Positions 7,850-15,771 of a DNA stretch of 36,335 bases are shown piece after piece. A program made the position numbers and the translations under genes. Every line of letters begins with the position of its first letter. The stretch's first letter is position 1. This stretch comes from Brevibacillus migulae (GTDB lineage: Bacteria; Bacillota; Bacilli; Brevibacillales; Brevibacillaceae): NCBI RefSeq assembly GCF_004521915.1, contig NZ_SDKD01000034.1, positions 1 through 36,335 on the forward strand, given 5' to 3'. The notes beneath the pieces are model-generated. The model did not search any database. It had not been told where the DNA came from and saw nothing but the letters and a program-made list of their open reading frames with translations.

Positions 7850-8864
7850 AGGTTTCAACACTCCTTTCTAGGAAAACGTTGAAGGTATTGATGATCGCCT
7901 TGTTCATCTCGGTAATTTCCACGAGCAAGCTGCTGTATGCTTCGGCAGGCACTTCATTTTCGGTAAGCAGATGAATCGTAAAGACATAGGTTTGCGCAAT
8001 GGGAAAGCAAAATACATACTCATACTTTCCATCCAGAAATGCCTGCTCCTTCAATCCCATGACGCTCTTCATCGTGAGAAACGATTCCACCACATAGCTT
8101 TTGTGATCCGGAAATCGTTCGTTATGATCCAGCTTAAATCGATTTTCTTCATCCACGTCTCTAGCATAGCCGATCTGCACGAGTTCTTCCCCATCAATCG
8201 AGGTGAAACAGGTTGCCGCAGAAGGGATGAATCCTGGCGGCAGCTGGCATGACATCAAGAACGATTCGACGATCCGGTTAAATTTCACATCCAAATGCTT
8301 GGCATTTTTAATGAGAGCGTACAAAAAATTGGATTGAGAAGTCAATCGATTGTTTTTCATCATTATATCATTGCTATGTTTCGCAAAGCGACCCTCACGT
8401 CTCATGATTTCCATCAATTCTGTCGCAAAGGTACCAACCGCCGCTTGCAGGTTTCCATCGGTCCTTTTCTGGAATTCACCGGGAGTGATCCCCAGCAGAT
8501 CCGTTGGAATATGTAATTCATGAAAATCCATCGGCTTCAGGAAAAACGCGCGATTCGGCCCCAATTTGCCCAAAGACAAGCCCAGCTCAAATATCACATT
8601 ATCCCGTGCAGCCAGCAAGTCGCGGCCGCGATAAGCCAGCTGATCATCCGGCGTAAAAATAAACACGGCAAAATCCGTGTGATCCAATTGAGCCAACAGG
8701 CTTTGCAGCGCCGTCTGATTGATCTTGAATACGCCTTGATTCCATATGGTGACTTCTGCATCGTATTTGAGCTCCTGCTGCAGCGCCCTCGCGTAGGCTC
8801 TTCCTTCTACAGAGGATCCGATAAAAACCCTGGGCAACACGCGTGATTTTTGGGTAGTCACCAT
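7815..8864 (-). CDS. TIR-like (CAP12/Pycsar-type) domain protein with GAF-like C-terminal half
   Basis: A 349-residue soluble protein. Residues 11-135 match the nucleotide-binding TIR-like family found in Cap12/Pycsar effectors: RVFIGSS at 12-18, WNQGVF near 41, a FIFTPDD strand near 68, and ARDNVIFELGLSLGKLG at 86-102, where Glu93 is at the position of the catalytic NADase Glu. Residues 170-349 have a GAF-like pattern (TCFTSIDGEELVQIGYA, then YVVESFLTMKSVMG, then YVFCFPI). AGGGGG lies 8 bases before the ATG. No cyclase gene is near, so it is not a standard CBASS or Pycsar operon. The domain call is from motif recognition; the GAF call is weaker than the TIR call. Confidence 0.8.
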   Translation of the reverse strand: MVTTQKSRVLPRVFIGSSVEGRAYARALQQELKYDAEVTIWNQGVFKINQTALQSLLAQLDHTDFAVFIFTPDDQLAYRGRDLLAARDNVIFELGLSLGKLGPNRAFFLKPMDFHELHIPTDLLGITPGEFQKRTDGNLQAAVGTFATELMEIMRREGRFAKHSNDIMMKNNRLTSQSNFLYALIKNAKHLDVKFNRIVESFLMSCQLPPGFIPSAATCFTSIDGEELVQIGYARDVDEENRFKLDHNERFPDHKSYVVESFLTMKSVMGLKEQAFLDGKYEYVFCFPIAQTYVFTIHLLTENEVPAEAYSSLLVEITEMNKAIINTFNVFLERSVETYESKQQPTHQF

Positions 8865-8958
8865 CCAATTTCCCCCTAGTTTGATATTTCCATTATACTA
8901 TAAAATCTGGAAATTTCTAATGATTCCAAATGGATGGCAGCCATTCATGCGTGTGAGT

Positions 8959-9000
8959 AAAACAAAAAAACAGCAAGGAAAGGATGGCAGGCTTCCAAGC
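8959..9000 (-). terminator. Probable terminator of the sigma-54 activator gene
   Basis: On the minus strand GC(TT)GGAAG pairs with CTTTCC(TT)GC around an internal mismatch and is followed by TGTTTTTTTG. It sits just after the activator stop. Confidence 0.6.
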
Positions 9001-9016
9001 GTCGGTGGGGATCCGC

Positions 9017-10462
9017 TCATTGCAAATGCTTCTGCATCCGCCTGCTGACCGTAGCCGGGCTCACGCCGAGGATTTTTGCCACCTTCGCGGCCGTTCCGTA
9101 TTTCTTCATCGCAAGCGAGATCAGCTGGGACTCGACTTGCTCTACCGCTTCCTTCAGGGGAATAATCTCTTGGACCATCGCTTTTTTCTCGGCTTCCTGA
9201 TGCTGGTAGGCGTGGCCGTACAGATTGGCCCACAGCTGATCGGCGGTGATGTGCTCTCCTCTGGCTGTTACGATGCTCCGCTCCATGACATTCTGCAATT
9301 CTCTTACATTTCCCGGCCATTCATATTGCTGGAGCACGTCAAAAGCTTCGCTGCTTAGCTTTTTCCCCAGCCGATAGGCACGGTTGTATTGGTGCAGAAA
9401 GTGCATGGCCAATGGCACGATGTCCGCTTTCCGTTTTCGCAGCGGCGGAATCTCGATCGGAACCACATGCAAGCGATAGTAAAGATCCTCGCGAAACTTC
9501 CGGGCTCGTACCAGCGTGCGGATATCTTGATTTGTCGCTGCGACCACACGGATATCAACCGGGATCGTGCGGATTCCTCCAATGCGCATGATTTCTCTTT
9601 CTTGTAAGACACGCAGCAGCTTGACCTGCATACTGTATGGCAGATCGGCTATCTCATCCAGAAAAATGGTTCCCCGATTGGCGAGCTCAAAAAGCCCCGG
9701 TTTGCCCTTTTGATCGGCACCTGTGAACGCGCCCTTTTCGTACCCGAACAATTCGCTTTCCAACAGATTGGCCGGGATCGCGCCGCAGTTTACCCGAATG
9801 AACGGTTCTTCTCGCCGGTCACTGAAATGATGCAGCGCTTTGGCGAACACTTCTTTGCCTACGCCCGATTCTCCCATCAACAGTACGGTGGAACCAACCT
9901 TGGCAATATGCTTCAGCTCATCCACCAGCTGCTGCATGACGGCGGAACGATACACCAGCTGATGCGGAAGCTCTGTTCCATCCGATGATAGCCCCTCATG
10001 CTCATCAGGCAGCGTCTGCATCTCCTGCAAATCTTCTTGTATGGTTGGGCAGCGGCTGTGTTGCTGTTGTTCCAGACGGATGCGGATATCCTGTGAAGTG
10101 GCATAACCAACGATGCCGCCGTCGTCCGCCCGAGCGAGGAAGACATCATACGGCTGAGGATACGATAGAGGGGCAAAGGCCGACACCACGCAAAAAGCTT
10201 CCTTCCACTTGATCGGCTGATGAAGGTCTTGTACCGCCAGGATCTGCTTTAGCAGCGCTTCTTGATCGAGGTACCCGACTATTTTGCTTGAACAGTCTTG
10301 GATAAAGAGCAGCCTGCTCTCCTGTTCAGTAAATGACCGGAGAGCTGCAAGCAGCGAACTTTCCTTTGGCAGATAGGTGGGCATTGTATGCATTACGTCT
10401 TTCCACAAGAGCATAGGCATTCCCCCAACCGATCGTTTTGATTGAATTTTCAGATTACTCAT
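9017..10462 (-). CDS. Sigma-54-dependent transcriptional activator with N-terminal CBS-type sensor
   Basis: A 481-residue bacterial enhancer-binding protein. Residues 18-130 look like a CBS-domain pair (WKDVMHTMPTYLPKESSLLAAL, repeated pattern ending GYATSQDI). Residues 165-400 form the AAA+ domain, with Walker A GESGVGKE (197-204), the sigma-54 contact GAFTGA (244-249), Walker B IFLDE (266-270) and FREDLYYRLHV. The last 30 residues are a Fis-type helix-turn-helix (AAKVAKILGVSPATVSRR). CBS pairs usually bind adenosyl compounds; the ligand here is unknown. The start is uncertain: no good ribosome site precedes 10462, and an ATG at 10414 with GGGGGA seven bases before it is an alternative. It probably activates the sigma-54 promoter at 19196-19211. 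Confidence 0.9.
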   Translation of the reverse strand: MSNLKIQSKRSVGGMPMLLWKDVMHTMPTYLPKESSLLAALRSFTEQESRLLFIQDCSSKIVGYLDQEALLKQILAVQDLHQPIKWKEAFCVVSAFAPLSYPQPYDVFLARADDGGIVGYATSQDIRIRLEQQQHSRCPTIQEDLQEMQTLPDEHEGLSSDGTELPHQLVYRSAVMQQLVDELKHIAKVGSTVLLMGESGVGKEVFAKALHHFSDRREEPFIRVNCGAIPANLLESELFGYEKGAFTGADQKGKPGLFELANRGTIFLDEIADLPYSMQVKLLRVLQEREIMRIGGIRTIPVDIRVVAATNQDIRTLVRARKFREDLYYRLHVVPIEIPPLRKRKADIVPLAMHFLHQYNRAYRLGKKLSSEAFDVLQQYEWPGNVRELQNVMERSIVTARGEHITADQLWANLYGHAYQHQEAEKKAMVQEIIPLKEAVEQVESQLISLAMKKYGTAAKVAKILGVSPATVSRRMQKHLQ

Positions 10463-10513
10463 AGTTTACCATTTGTCCGTCCACCTGCGAGGATGATTTT
10501 TTGGTGCAGGCAA

Positions 10514-10546
10514 AGCGAAAAGCTGACCCTTTCTCCTGGCCAGCTT
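10514..10546 (-). terminator. Probable terminator after pxpA
   Basis: On the minus strand AAGCTGGCC pairs with GGGTCAGCTT and is followed by TTCGCTTTG. The T-tract is interrupted, so termination may be partial and could let some transcripts reach the activator gene. Confidence 0.5.
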
Positions 10547-10584
10547 GTTCTTCTTCATTCTTTTATACTTATATGCTTATTCGC

Positions 10585-11355
10585 TTACCCAACATTCCAC
10601 GTTTTTGCGAGCGATTGGACCGTTATCCCCGCGGTTTGAAAGGCTGCATGAATCGCTTTCGCCAGCTCGACCGCTCCCGCAGTATCGCCATGGATGCAGA
10701 TGGTGTCTGCCTGAACGGCCGCATCGTCGCCTTCGGGTGTGCGTACCAGCCCCTCTTTGACCATCCGTACGGCGCGTTCCGCCATTGCTTGCACATTCGT
10801 GATCGTCGGCCCGGTACGGGTGAGCACAATGGAACCATCCGCAGTATGCTCGCGGTCGGCATAAACCTCTCTTGCCACCGGGATGCCCATCTGCTCGCCG
10901 ATTGCCTCTACGGCTGAACCATTCAGCGCAAAGACTACCATTTTTTCCGAGACGGCTGCTAATCCCTCCAAGATCGCCCGTGCGATTTTCTCATCGGACA
11001 TGGCCATCATGTACAAGGCACCATGCGGTTTGCAGTGCTGCAGCTTGATCTGATAGAGGGAAGCAAACTCACGAAGCGCCCCCGTCTGATAGAGAATATA
11101 GTCTTTGATCTCATCGGGTGTGCAGGTCATATACCTGCGTCCAAAGCCAAGCATATCGGGAAATCCGGGATGGGCGCCAATCGCTACGCCATATTCACGC
11201 GCCAGCGCAACCGTACGCCGCATCACGTGAGGGTCCCCGGCATGAAAACCGCAGGCGATGTTGGCCGAGGAGATCAGCTGCATCATTTCCTCATCGTTTC
11301 CAAGTTGATAGAGACCAAAGCTTTCCCCCATGTCGCAATTGATGTCTACCTTCAT
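10585..11355 (-). CDS. pxpA: 5-oxoprolinase subunit A (PxpA, LamB/YcsF family)
   Basis: A 256-residue protein of the LamB/YcsF family. The N-terminus MKVDINCDMGESFGLY and the segments IACGFHAGDP, AIGAHPGFPD, CKPHGALYN-like (HCKPHGALY) and EVYADREHTADGSI are diagnostic. In the characterised PxpABC enzyme this subunit takes part in ATP-dependent opening of the 5-oxoproline ring. GGGAGGGAG lies just before the ATG. It follows the biotinyl-carrier gene by 13 bases. In this cluster it sits with a molybdenum hydroxylase, so the physiological lactam may differ from 5-oxoproline. Confidence 0.93.
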   Translation of the reverse strand: MKVDINCDMGESFGLYQLGNDEEMMQLISSANIACGFHAGDPHVMRRTVALAREYGVAIGAHPGFPDMLGFGRRYMTCTPDEIKDYILYQTGALREFASLYQIKLQHCKPHGALYMMAMSDEKIARAILEGLAAVSEKMVVFALNGSAVEAIGEQMGIPVAREVYADREHTADGSIVLTRTGPTITNVQAMAERAVRMVKEGLVRTPEGDDAAVQADTICIHGDTAGAVELAKAIHAAFQTAGITVQSLAKTWNVG

Positions 11356-11368
11356 GGCTCCCTCCCCG

Positions 11369-11611
11369 TTATTTCAAGGTCGCGATTTCTTGTCCGGCAT
11401 CCACCATGCCTTCATTATCCACGACGAACTCGGCAACGATGCCGTCTTCCTCTGCTTTGACTTCATAAAAGTTTTTCATGACTTCGATCAGTCCGATGGT
11501 ATCCCCCGCTTTGACCACATCCCCTTCTTGCACATATTCCGGCAAATCCTGACCCGGCCTGCGGTAAAAGATCCCCGGCAGCGGTGCCAAAATTGCTTTT
11601 TTCTCCCCCAT
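11369..11611 (-). CDS. Biotinyl/lipoyl-carrier domain protein (AccB-like, 80 aa)
   Basis: A complete but small carrier protein made of a single biotinyl/lipoyl domain. The attachment loop is LIEVMKNFYEV with the acceptor Lys at residue 46; most biotin carriers have EAMK(M/L) here, so Val and Asn are departures that may affect recognition by biotin ligase. GGGGAGG lies 9 bases before the ATG. Genes of this type are often found with pxpBC and a biotin carboxylase; no carboxylase is present in this cluster. It is probably translated from the same transcript as pxpC and pxpA. Confidence 0.82.
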   Translation of the reverse strand: MGEKKAILAPLPGIFYRRPGQDLPEYVQEGDVVKAGDTIGLIEVMKNFYEVKAEEDGIVAEFVVDNEGMVDAGQEIATLK

Positions 11612-11631
11612 ATAGATGGCCTCCCCTCGTT

Positions 11632-12600
11632 TTATATCGCACTGGCAACCTGGCTCAACCGAGCTTGCACTTCACGTCTCGCTTCCAGAGCATCCGCTAA
11701 CGTCACCGGGACGAAACGCACCTTTTCATTGGTTTTGATTTGCGCCATCCGGTCGAGGTCCGCGCTGATCACCGTCGCGATGGTCGCATAGCCGCCGCCA
11801 GTGACCGCATCATGCAGCAGGACGATTGGCTCCACGCCGTCTGGCACCTGGATGGAGCCGATGGGATAGCCCAAGTCGGTCACGTTGGAAGGATTGCTTC
11901 CGGCTCCAAAAGGCTGTTCGCGCTCCACAAACTGCAGGCGCTCCCCTCGGTGCCGATACCCCGTCCGATTCGCCTCTGGGGTGACAGTCCATTCCGTATT
12001 CAGGAAGGTCTGTTTGCTCTCATCGGTCAAGCGGTAGCTGCACAGTCCCATGACGACGCGGATTTCGTGCGAGCGGGAATAGGCGGGAATCAGCCGGGGA
12101 TCGATTTGTGTGCCGACCGCGACCTCTTTCTCATGCATATCCGCCAGTTGCAGTCGGTCACCCGCTGCCAATGCCCTCCCCTCATACCCGCCAATCCCGA
12201 TCAGCGTATACGTAGAGCGAGAATTCATCACCAGCGGTACATCGATGCCGCCTTCCACCGCCAGATAGACCCGCGCGCCAAGCTGGACAAAGTCAAATGA
12301 CAGCTCATCGCCTTCCCGTACCTCCAGCGTCGTCCACATCGGCACGGGCTGGCCATTGATGCGCGGCGGGATCTGGCCTCCTGCCAGGCTGATCCGCATC
12401 CGTTTGCCGAATTGCAGCACAGGGCCGAGATATGTGATTTCCAGCACGGCCGCATTGGGATGGTTGCCGACGAGCAGATTGGCCACGGTAAACGCATATT
12501 TGTCCATCGCTCCTGACGGCGGCATGCCGATTTCATAGAAACCAATGCGTCCTTTGTCCTGCACGGTTGTTTGCAATCCCGGTTTGATCACGCTAATCAT
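11632..12600 (-). CDS. pxpC: 5-oxoprolinase subunit C family protein (PxpC; biotin-dependent carboxyltransferase-like)
   Basis: A 322-residue protein of the allophanate hydrolase subunit 2/KipA family. It opens with MISVIKPGLQTTVQDKGRIG and carries GMPPSGAMDKYAFTVAN, both hallmarks of the family. The start at 12600 has GGGGAGG seven to eight bases upstream and overlaps the end of pxpB by eight bases; the longer reading from 12702 lies within pxpB and is rejected. With PxpB and PxpA it should form the ATP-dependent lactam hydrolase. No lost motif is apparent, and the length is normal. Confidence 0.92.
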   Translation of the reverse strand: MISVIKPGLQTTVQDKGRIGFYEIGMPPSGAMDKYAFTVANLLVGNHPNAAVLEITYLGPVLQFGKRMRISLAGGQIPPRINGQPVPMWTTLEVREGDELSFDFVQLGARVYLAVEGGIDVPLVMNSRSTYTLIGIGGYEGRALAAGDRLQLADMHEKEVAVGTQIDPRLIPAYSRSHEIRVVMGLCSYRLTDESKQTFLNTEWTVTPEANRTGYRHRGERLQFVEREQPFGAGSNPSNVTDLGYPIGSIQVPDGVEPIVLLHDAVTGGGYATIATVISADLDRMAQIKTNEKVRFVPVTLADALEARREVQARLSQVASAI

Positions 12601-13480
12601 GGTACAACCTCCCCAGCGCCATTTCCGCAAACGCTTCCGGATCCGCCAGCACTTCGCTCGGCGTAAAGCTGATTTCCTTCTTGTGATAAACAAAGCTGCC
12701 ATCCTCTACCTGTGCCCGGACTTGATCATACTCATCCCGTGTGATGCTGCGATAGCGGAAGATGTCGCCCTGCTTCGGAAACACGATGGAGTCCTGGAAA
12801 TCGGCAAGCGTCTGCTCTTTTTGGTAGATTGGCGCCGGCGCAATGCCGAAAAGCTGATAGCCGCCAGCCCCTTGCACGGGATAAATGACGGAGAAGGCGC
12901 CGCCAAAGCCAAAGGCCCGCTCCGGTGTATAGGTGCGTGGACGGACATACTTCGGCACTTCGATCTGCTTTTCGCGTCGCACCATCTGAAAGCACCAGGG
13001 CAGGCCTGGCACAAAGCCGATCATGGAAACGAGAAAGGGAGCGCTCGTCATCGCTTCGATAAACGCTTCCTTGCTGGAATAGCCGTTGATCTTGGCGGAA
13101 TACTCCAGATCCGTGGAGTCTGGCGCCTGATGCCGGTCACGAAAACGCATCAAGGCTTCGTGCGTCCACGGGTCCTCAAAATACACCGGGACATCCACCA
13201 GACGCGAGGTAATCACGATGTCATCGAGCTCCTCCACCGCATGCTCGATCTGCTGCAGTTCTTTCATGAGCAAGTCAGGAGAGAGAACATCCGGGTCAAA
13301 GCGCACCATGTAAGAAGCGTTGGAAGGACATATATCGAGAATCCCCTCCAGCTCTCTCCCCTTTAATTGACGTGTGATCGCCATCCCTTTGAAATTGGCC
13401 TCAAGGCTCATGGCTTCCGAGAGCTGCACAAAAATAAACTCATCTCCGCCGTATTCGTACCGTGTCTCCAAGTGCCCCAC
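12593..13480 (-). CDS. pxpB: 5-oxoprolinase subunit B family protein (PxpB; KipI-like)
   Basis: Allophanate hydrolase subunit 1/KipI family (about 295 aa). The region FLVSMIGFVPGLPWCFQM and the downstream FGFGGAFSVIYPVQGAGGYQLFG-type segment are family signatures (Gly/Pro-rich active loop). It is about 50 residues longer than typical KipI because of an extended N-terminal part and an extra C-terminal segment ending EMALGRLYHD. The start at the GTG at 13480 is chosen for a GGAGG site eight bases before it; a GTG at 13519 is the alternative. It overlaps pxpC by eight bases. Confidence 0.88.
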   Translation of the reverse strand: MGHLETRYEYGGDEFIFVQLSEAMSLEANFKGMAITRQLKGRELEGILDICPSNASYMVRFDPDVLSPDLLMKELQQIEHAVEELDDIVITSRLVDVPVYFEDPWTHEALMRFRDRHQAPDSTDLEYSAKINGYSSKEAFIEAMTSAPFLVSMIGFVPGLPWCFQMVRREKQIEVPKYVRPRTYTPERAFGFGGAFSVIYPVQGAGGYQLFGIAPAPIYQKEQTLADFQDSIVFPKQGDIFRYRSITRDEYDQVRAQVEDGSFVYHKKEISFTPSEVLADPEAFAEMALGRLYHD

Positions 13481-13541
13481 TACCTTCACCTCCGTCAAAT
13501 CGCAAAACGCTGTTTCCACTGTTCAAAAGCACATCCCCGTT

Positions 13542-14708
13542 TCATCGTCCATGGCTGCGCAGCTGAAAAGGCGTTGCCGCTGCCGCCGCCTGATGAATCG
13601 CGACTGTATCCCGTAAAAGCCCGCCTTTGTGGCCGTTTCGGATGGCCAGCACCTCTGTAATGATGCTGAAAGCGATCTCCTCTGCCGTCTCCGCCCCGAT
13701 ATCCAGCCCGACCGGATTGTGCAGATGGGCCAGCCGTTCCGCTTCCCAGACATGGCCCGTTGTCTCGAGGGAGCGCAAAAGCCGTTCACACCGTCTGCGC
13801 GGACCCAGCATGCCGATGTAGCTGCTGGATGATGACAGCGCATGGGCGAGAGCAGCCCGATCGCGCTCCAGATGATGATTCATGATGACGATATAGGTCC
13901 GGGCATGGATCGGGATCTCATCAGCGGCGAGGCAAGGGTCGAGCAGGAGTCTGTTTGCCCCTGGAAAGCGCTCCTCCGTGTTATAGGCGGGACGAGGGTC
14001 TACGACGGTGACGGACATTCCGAGCTGGCTGCCCATTCTGGCCAAAGGCAGCGCATCGTGCCCAGCACCGAAGATCATCAGTTCGATCGGCGGCATATAC
14101 ACATCCAGAAACAGCCGAGCCGCGCTTCCGTCAGGTCGCTCCACTGCATAGTTGCCTGCTTTTGCTCGCTGCCGGGCAAACATTTCACGCCCCCGTTCCA
14201 GTGCGAAACGATTCCACGCTCGATCACCGACATTACCGATAGGAAGACCGTTTTCCGGGATGAACATCCTGCGCTGCGGGGACATTTCCTTATTCATGTG
14301 ATCATCAAGCAAGGTGGCGAGAACCGCCGGACGTCCTTCGCCAATTGCCGTGAGCCATTGAAACAGAGCGGGATCTTCCTCTTGTTGCAGCGGGATCGGC
14401 TCAATCGCGATTTCGACCGTTCCGGGACAGCCCAGCCCAAGCCCCCAGACCAGGTCCTCATCCATCACATACGGTTTGATCATGGGCTTTCCCGTCTCCA
14501 TCACCTGCAAGGCTGTTTCCGCGACATCGGCTTCCAGACATCCCCCGGAGATCGTCCCGATCGTACAGCCCGTCTCGTCGATCCACATCTTGGCTCCTTC
14601 GCGCCGATAAGCTGAGCCCACCACGCTGACGACGGTCGCCAGTGCGGACCTTTTCCCGACTGCTTGGCTTGCTTGGATTGCTTCCACTATTTCACGCAGC
14701 TCCTGCAT
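13542..14708 (-). CDS. XdhC/CoxI family molybdenum hydroxylase maturation protein
   Basis: A 388-residue protein with an N-terminal XdhC/CoxI domain (VVSVVGSAYRREGAKMWID, GTISGGCLEADV near residues 55-70) and a C-terminal Rossmann domain (MIFGAGHDALPLARMG, TVVDPRPAY). Family members bind molybdenum cofactor, help its sulfuration and insert it into xanthine dehydrogenase-type enzymes. The start at 14708 follows GAGGCGGTG; the in-frame ATG at 14846 would translate the structured leader and lacks a ribosome site. It lies about 205 bases after the coxM gene and just before pxpB, linking the hydroxylase and pxp parts. Confidence 0.9.
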   Translation of the reverse strand: MQELREIVEAIQASQAVGKRSALATVVSVVGSAYRREGAKMWIDETGCTIGTISGGCLEADVAETALQVMETGKPMIKPYVMDEDLVWGLGLGCPGTVEIAIEPIPLQQEEDPALFQWLTAIGEGRPAVLATLLDDHMNKEMSPQRRMFIPENGLPIGNVGDRAWNRFALERGREMFARQRAKAGNYAVERPDGSAARLFLDVYMPPIELMIFGAGHDALPLARMGSQLGMSVTVVDPRPAYNTEERFPGANRLLLDPCLAADEIPIHARTYIVIMNHHLERDRAALAHALSSSSSYIGMLGPRRRCERLLRSLETTGHVWEAERLAHLHNPVGLDIGAETAEEIAFSIITEVLAIRNGHKGGLLRDTVAIHQAAAAATPFQLRSHGR

Positions 14709-14913
14709 CGTTTCACCGCCTCGACTGTGATGAATATAAAGGAAGGAACAGGCCCATCCTCCCTTCCACAGAATGGGCCTTTTAAAAAACTTCAAGAGAA
14801 GCCCCTTCGAAGAAGGTGGAGTCCTTCTGTAGAGGAAGTTTTTCATGCTGTATCAGGTTGGTTCGTCATGAAGTTTATCCTTTCTGATACAGCTGAAAAT
14901 GACGTTTGCATCG
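14709..14913 (-). promoter_or_regulatory. Structured non-coding gap between coxM and xdhC-type gene
   Basis: The only sizeable gap inside the cluster. It holds two hairpins. GCTGTATCAG (14847-14856) pairs with CTGATACAGC (14884-14893) over a 27-base loop, directly after the coxM stop. GGCCCAT pairs with ATGGGCC around 14752-14778. Neither is followed by a T-tract on the minus strand, so they are not standard terminators for this operon. They may be an mRNA processing or stability element or an internal control point. Confidence 0.4.
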
Positions 14914-15771
14914 TCAAAGCAGCAGGTCTCGCAGGGCACGCTCCGTATAGACACTGCACAAATGACGGCGATACTCCTCAGAGGCAAAATGATCGCTGCC
15001 AATCTCTCCGTCTTCCGCTGCGAGGAGTGCCGCTTCCCTGATGGTTTCCTCCGTCGGCAGTTGTCCCTGCAGCTTTTGCTCGACCGCCACACAGTGATAA
15101 GCAACATCGGCGACGCCATTGATGGCGATGCGGATGAATTCAACCGCGCCGTCCGGATCTTTCGCAGCGATCGCACATACCCCGACCACTGCATAGCCGG
15201 AAGCGGGGTGCGCATATTTCAGATAGGTGCTCTTCGCATGAGCAGGTGGAATCAAAAACGAAACAGAGGTCAGGATGCTTGTATCCGGCAAAGCGGTCAC
15301 CAATGGCCCCAAAAAGAAACCATCTACCGACGCTATTTCCGCACCGTCCTCTCCCTGTATCTCGAGCATCGCATCCAAGGCAAGCGCCACAGCAGGCAGA
15401 TCAGCGGCCGGATCCGCGTGGGCCAGATTGCCTCCGATCGTTCCGCGATTGCGGACCTGCAAGTCCCCGATTTGCCCCGCCGCCTTGGCCAGCACAGGGA
15501 GATGCTCCTGCACCAGCGGATGGCTGTGTACCTCACGATGGGTGGTCAACGCCCCGATGACCAGGCGGTTTTCTGCCTTGCGCACACCGCGCAGCTCGGA
15601 AAGATGGCCGATATCGATCAACGTGCTGGGGGTAGTCAACCGAAACTTCATCAACGGGATCAAGCTGTGTCCTCCTGCAAGCAGCTTCCCTTCTCCGTTG
15701 CTCTCGTGCAGCAGACGGATCGCCTCGTCAATCGACTCTGCCCGTACATACGAAAACTGATTCGGGATCAT
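14914..15771 (-). CDS. Molybdenum hydroxylase FAD-binding subunit (CoxM family)
   Basis: A 285-residue FAD subunit that passes electrons from the Fe-S subunit to an acceptor. FAD-binding motifs are visible: LLAGGHSLIPLMKFRL near residues 29-44 and a GTIGGNLAHADPAADLP segment near 105-121. The start at 15771 overlaps the coxL stop as ATGA and follows GGGAGGGAG; the ORF could be opened at 15804, but that lies within coxL. It is the third structural gene of the cluster (order S, L, M). Length is normal for the family. Confidence 0.93.
   Translation of the reverse strand: MIPNQFSYVRAESIDEAIRLLHESNGEGKLLAGGHSLIPLMKFRLTTPSTLIDIGHLSELRGVRKAENRLVIGALTTHREVHSHPLVQEHLPVLAKAAGQIGDLQVRNRGTIGGNLAHADPAADLPAVALALDAMLEIQGEDGAEIASVDGFFLGPLVTALPDTSILTSVSFLIPPAHAKSTYLKYAHPASGYAVVGVCAIAAKDPDGAVEFIRIAINGVADVAYHCVAVEQKLQGQLPTEETIREAALLAAEDGEIGSDHFASEEYRRHLCSVYTERALRDLLL

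Noticed and set aside
7815..8864. CBASS or Pycsar operon
   Set aside because: Only the TIR-type effector domain is present; no nucleotide cyclase or ancillary gene is near.
14752..14778. Terminator for the hydroxylase genes
   Set aside because: The stem GGCCCAT/ATGGGCC has its only T-run on the plus strand, opposite to the direction of the cluster.
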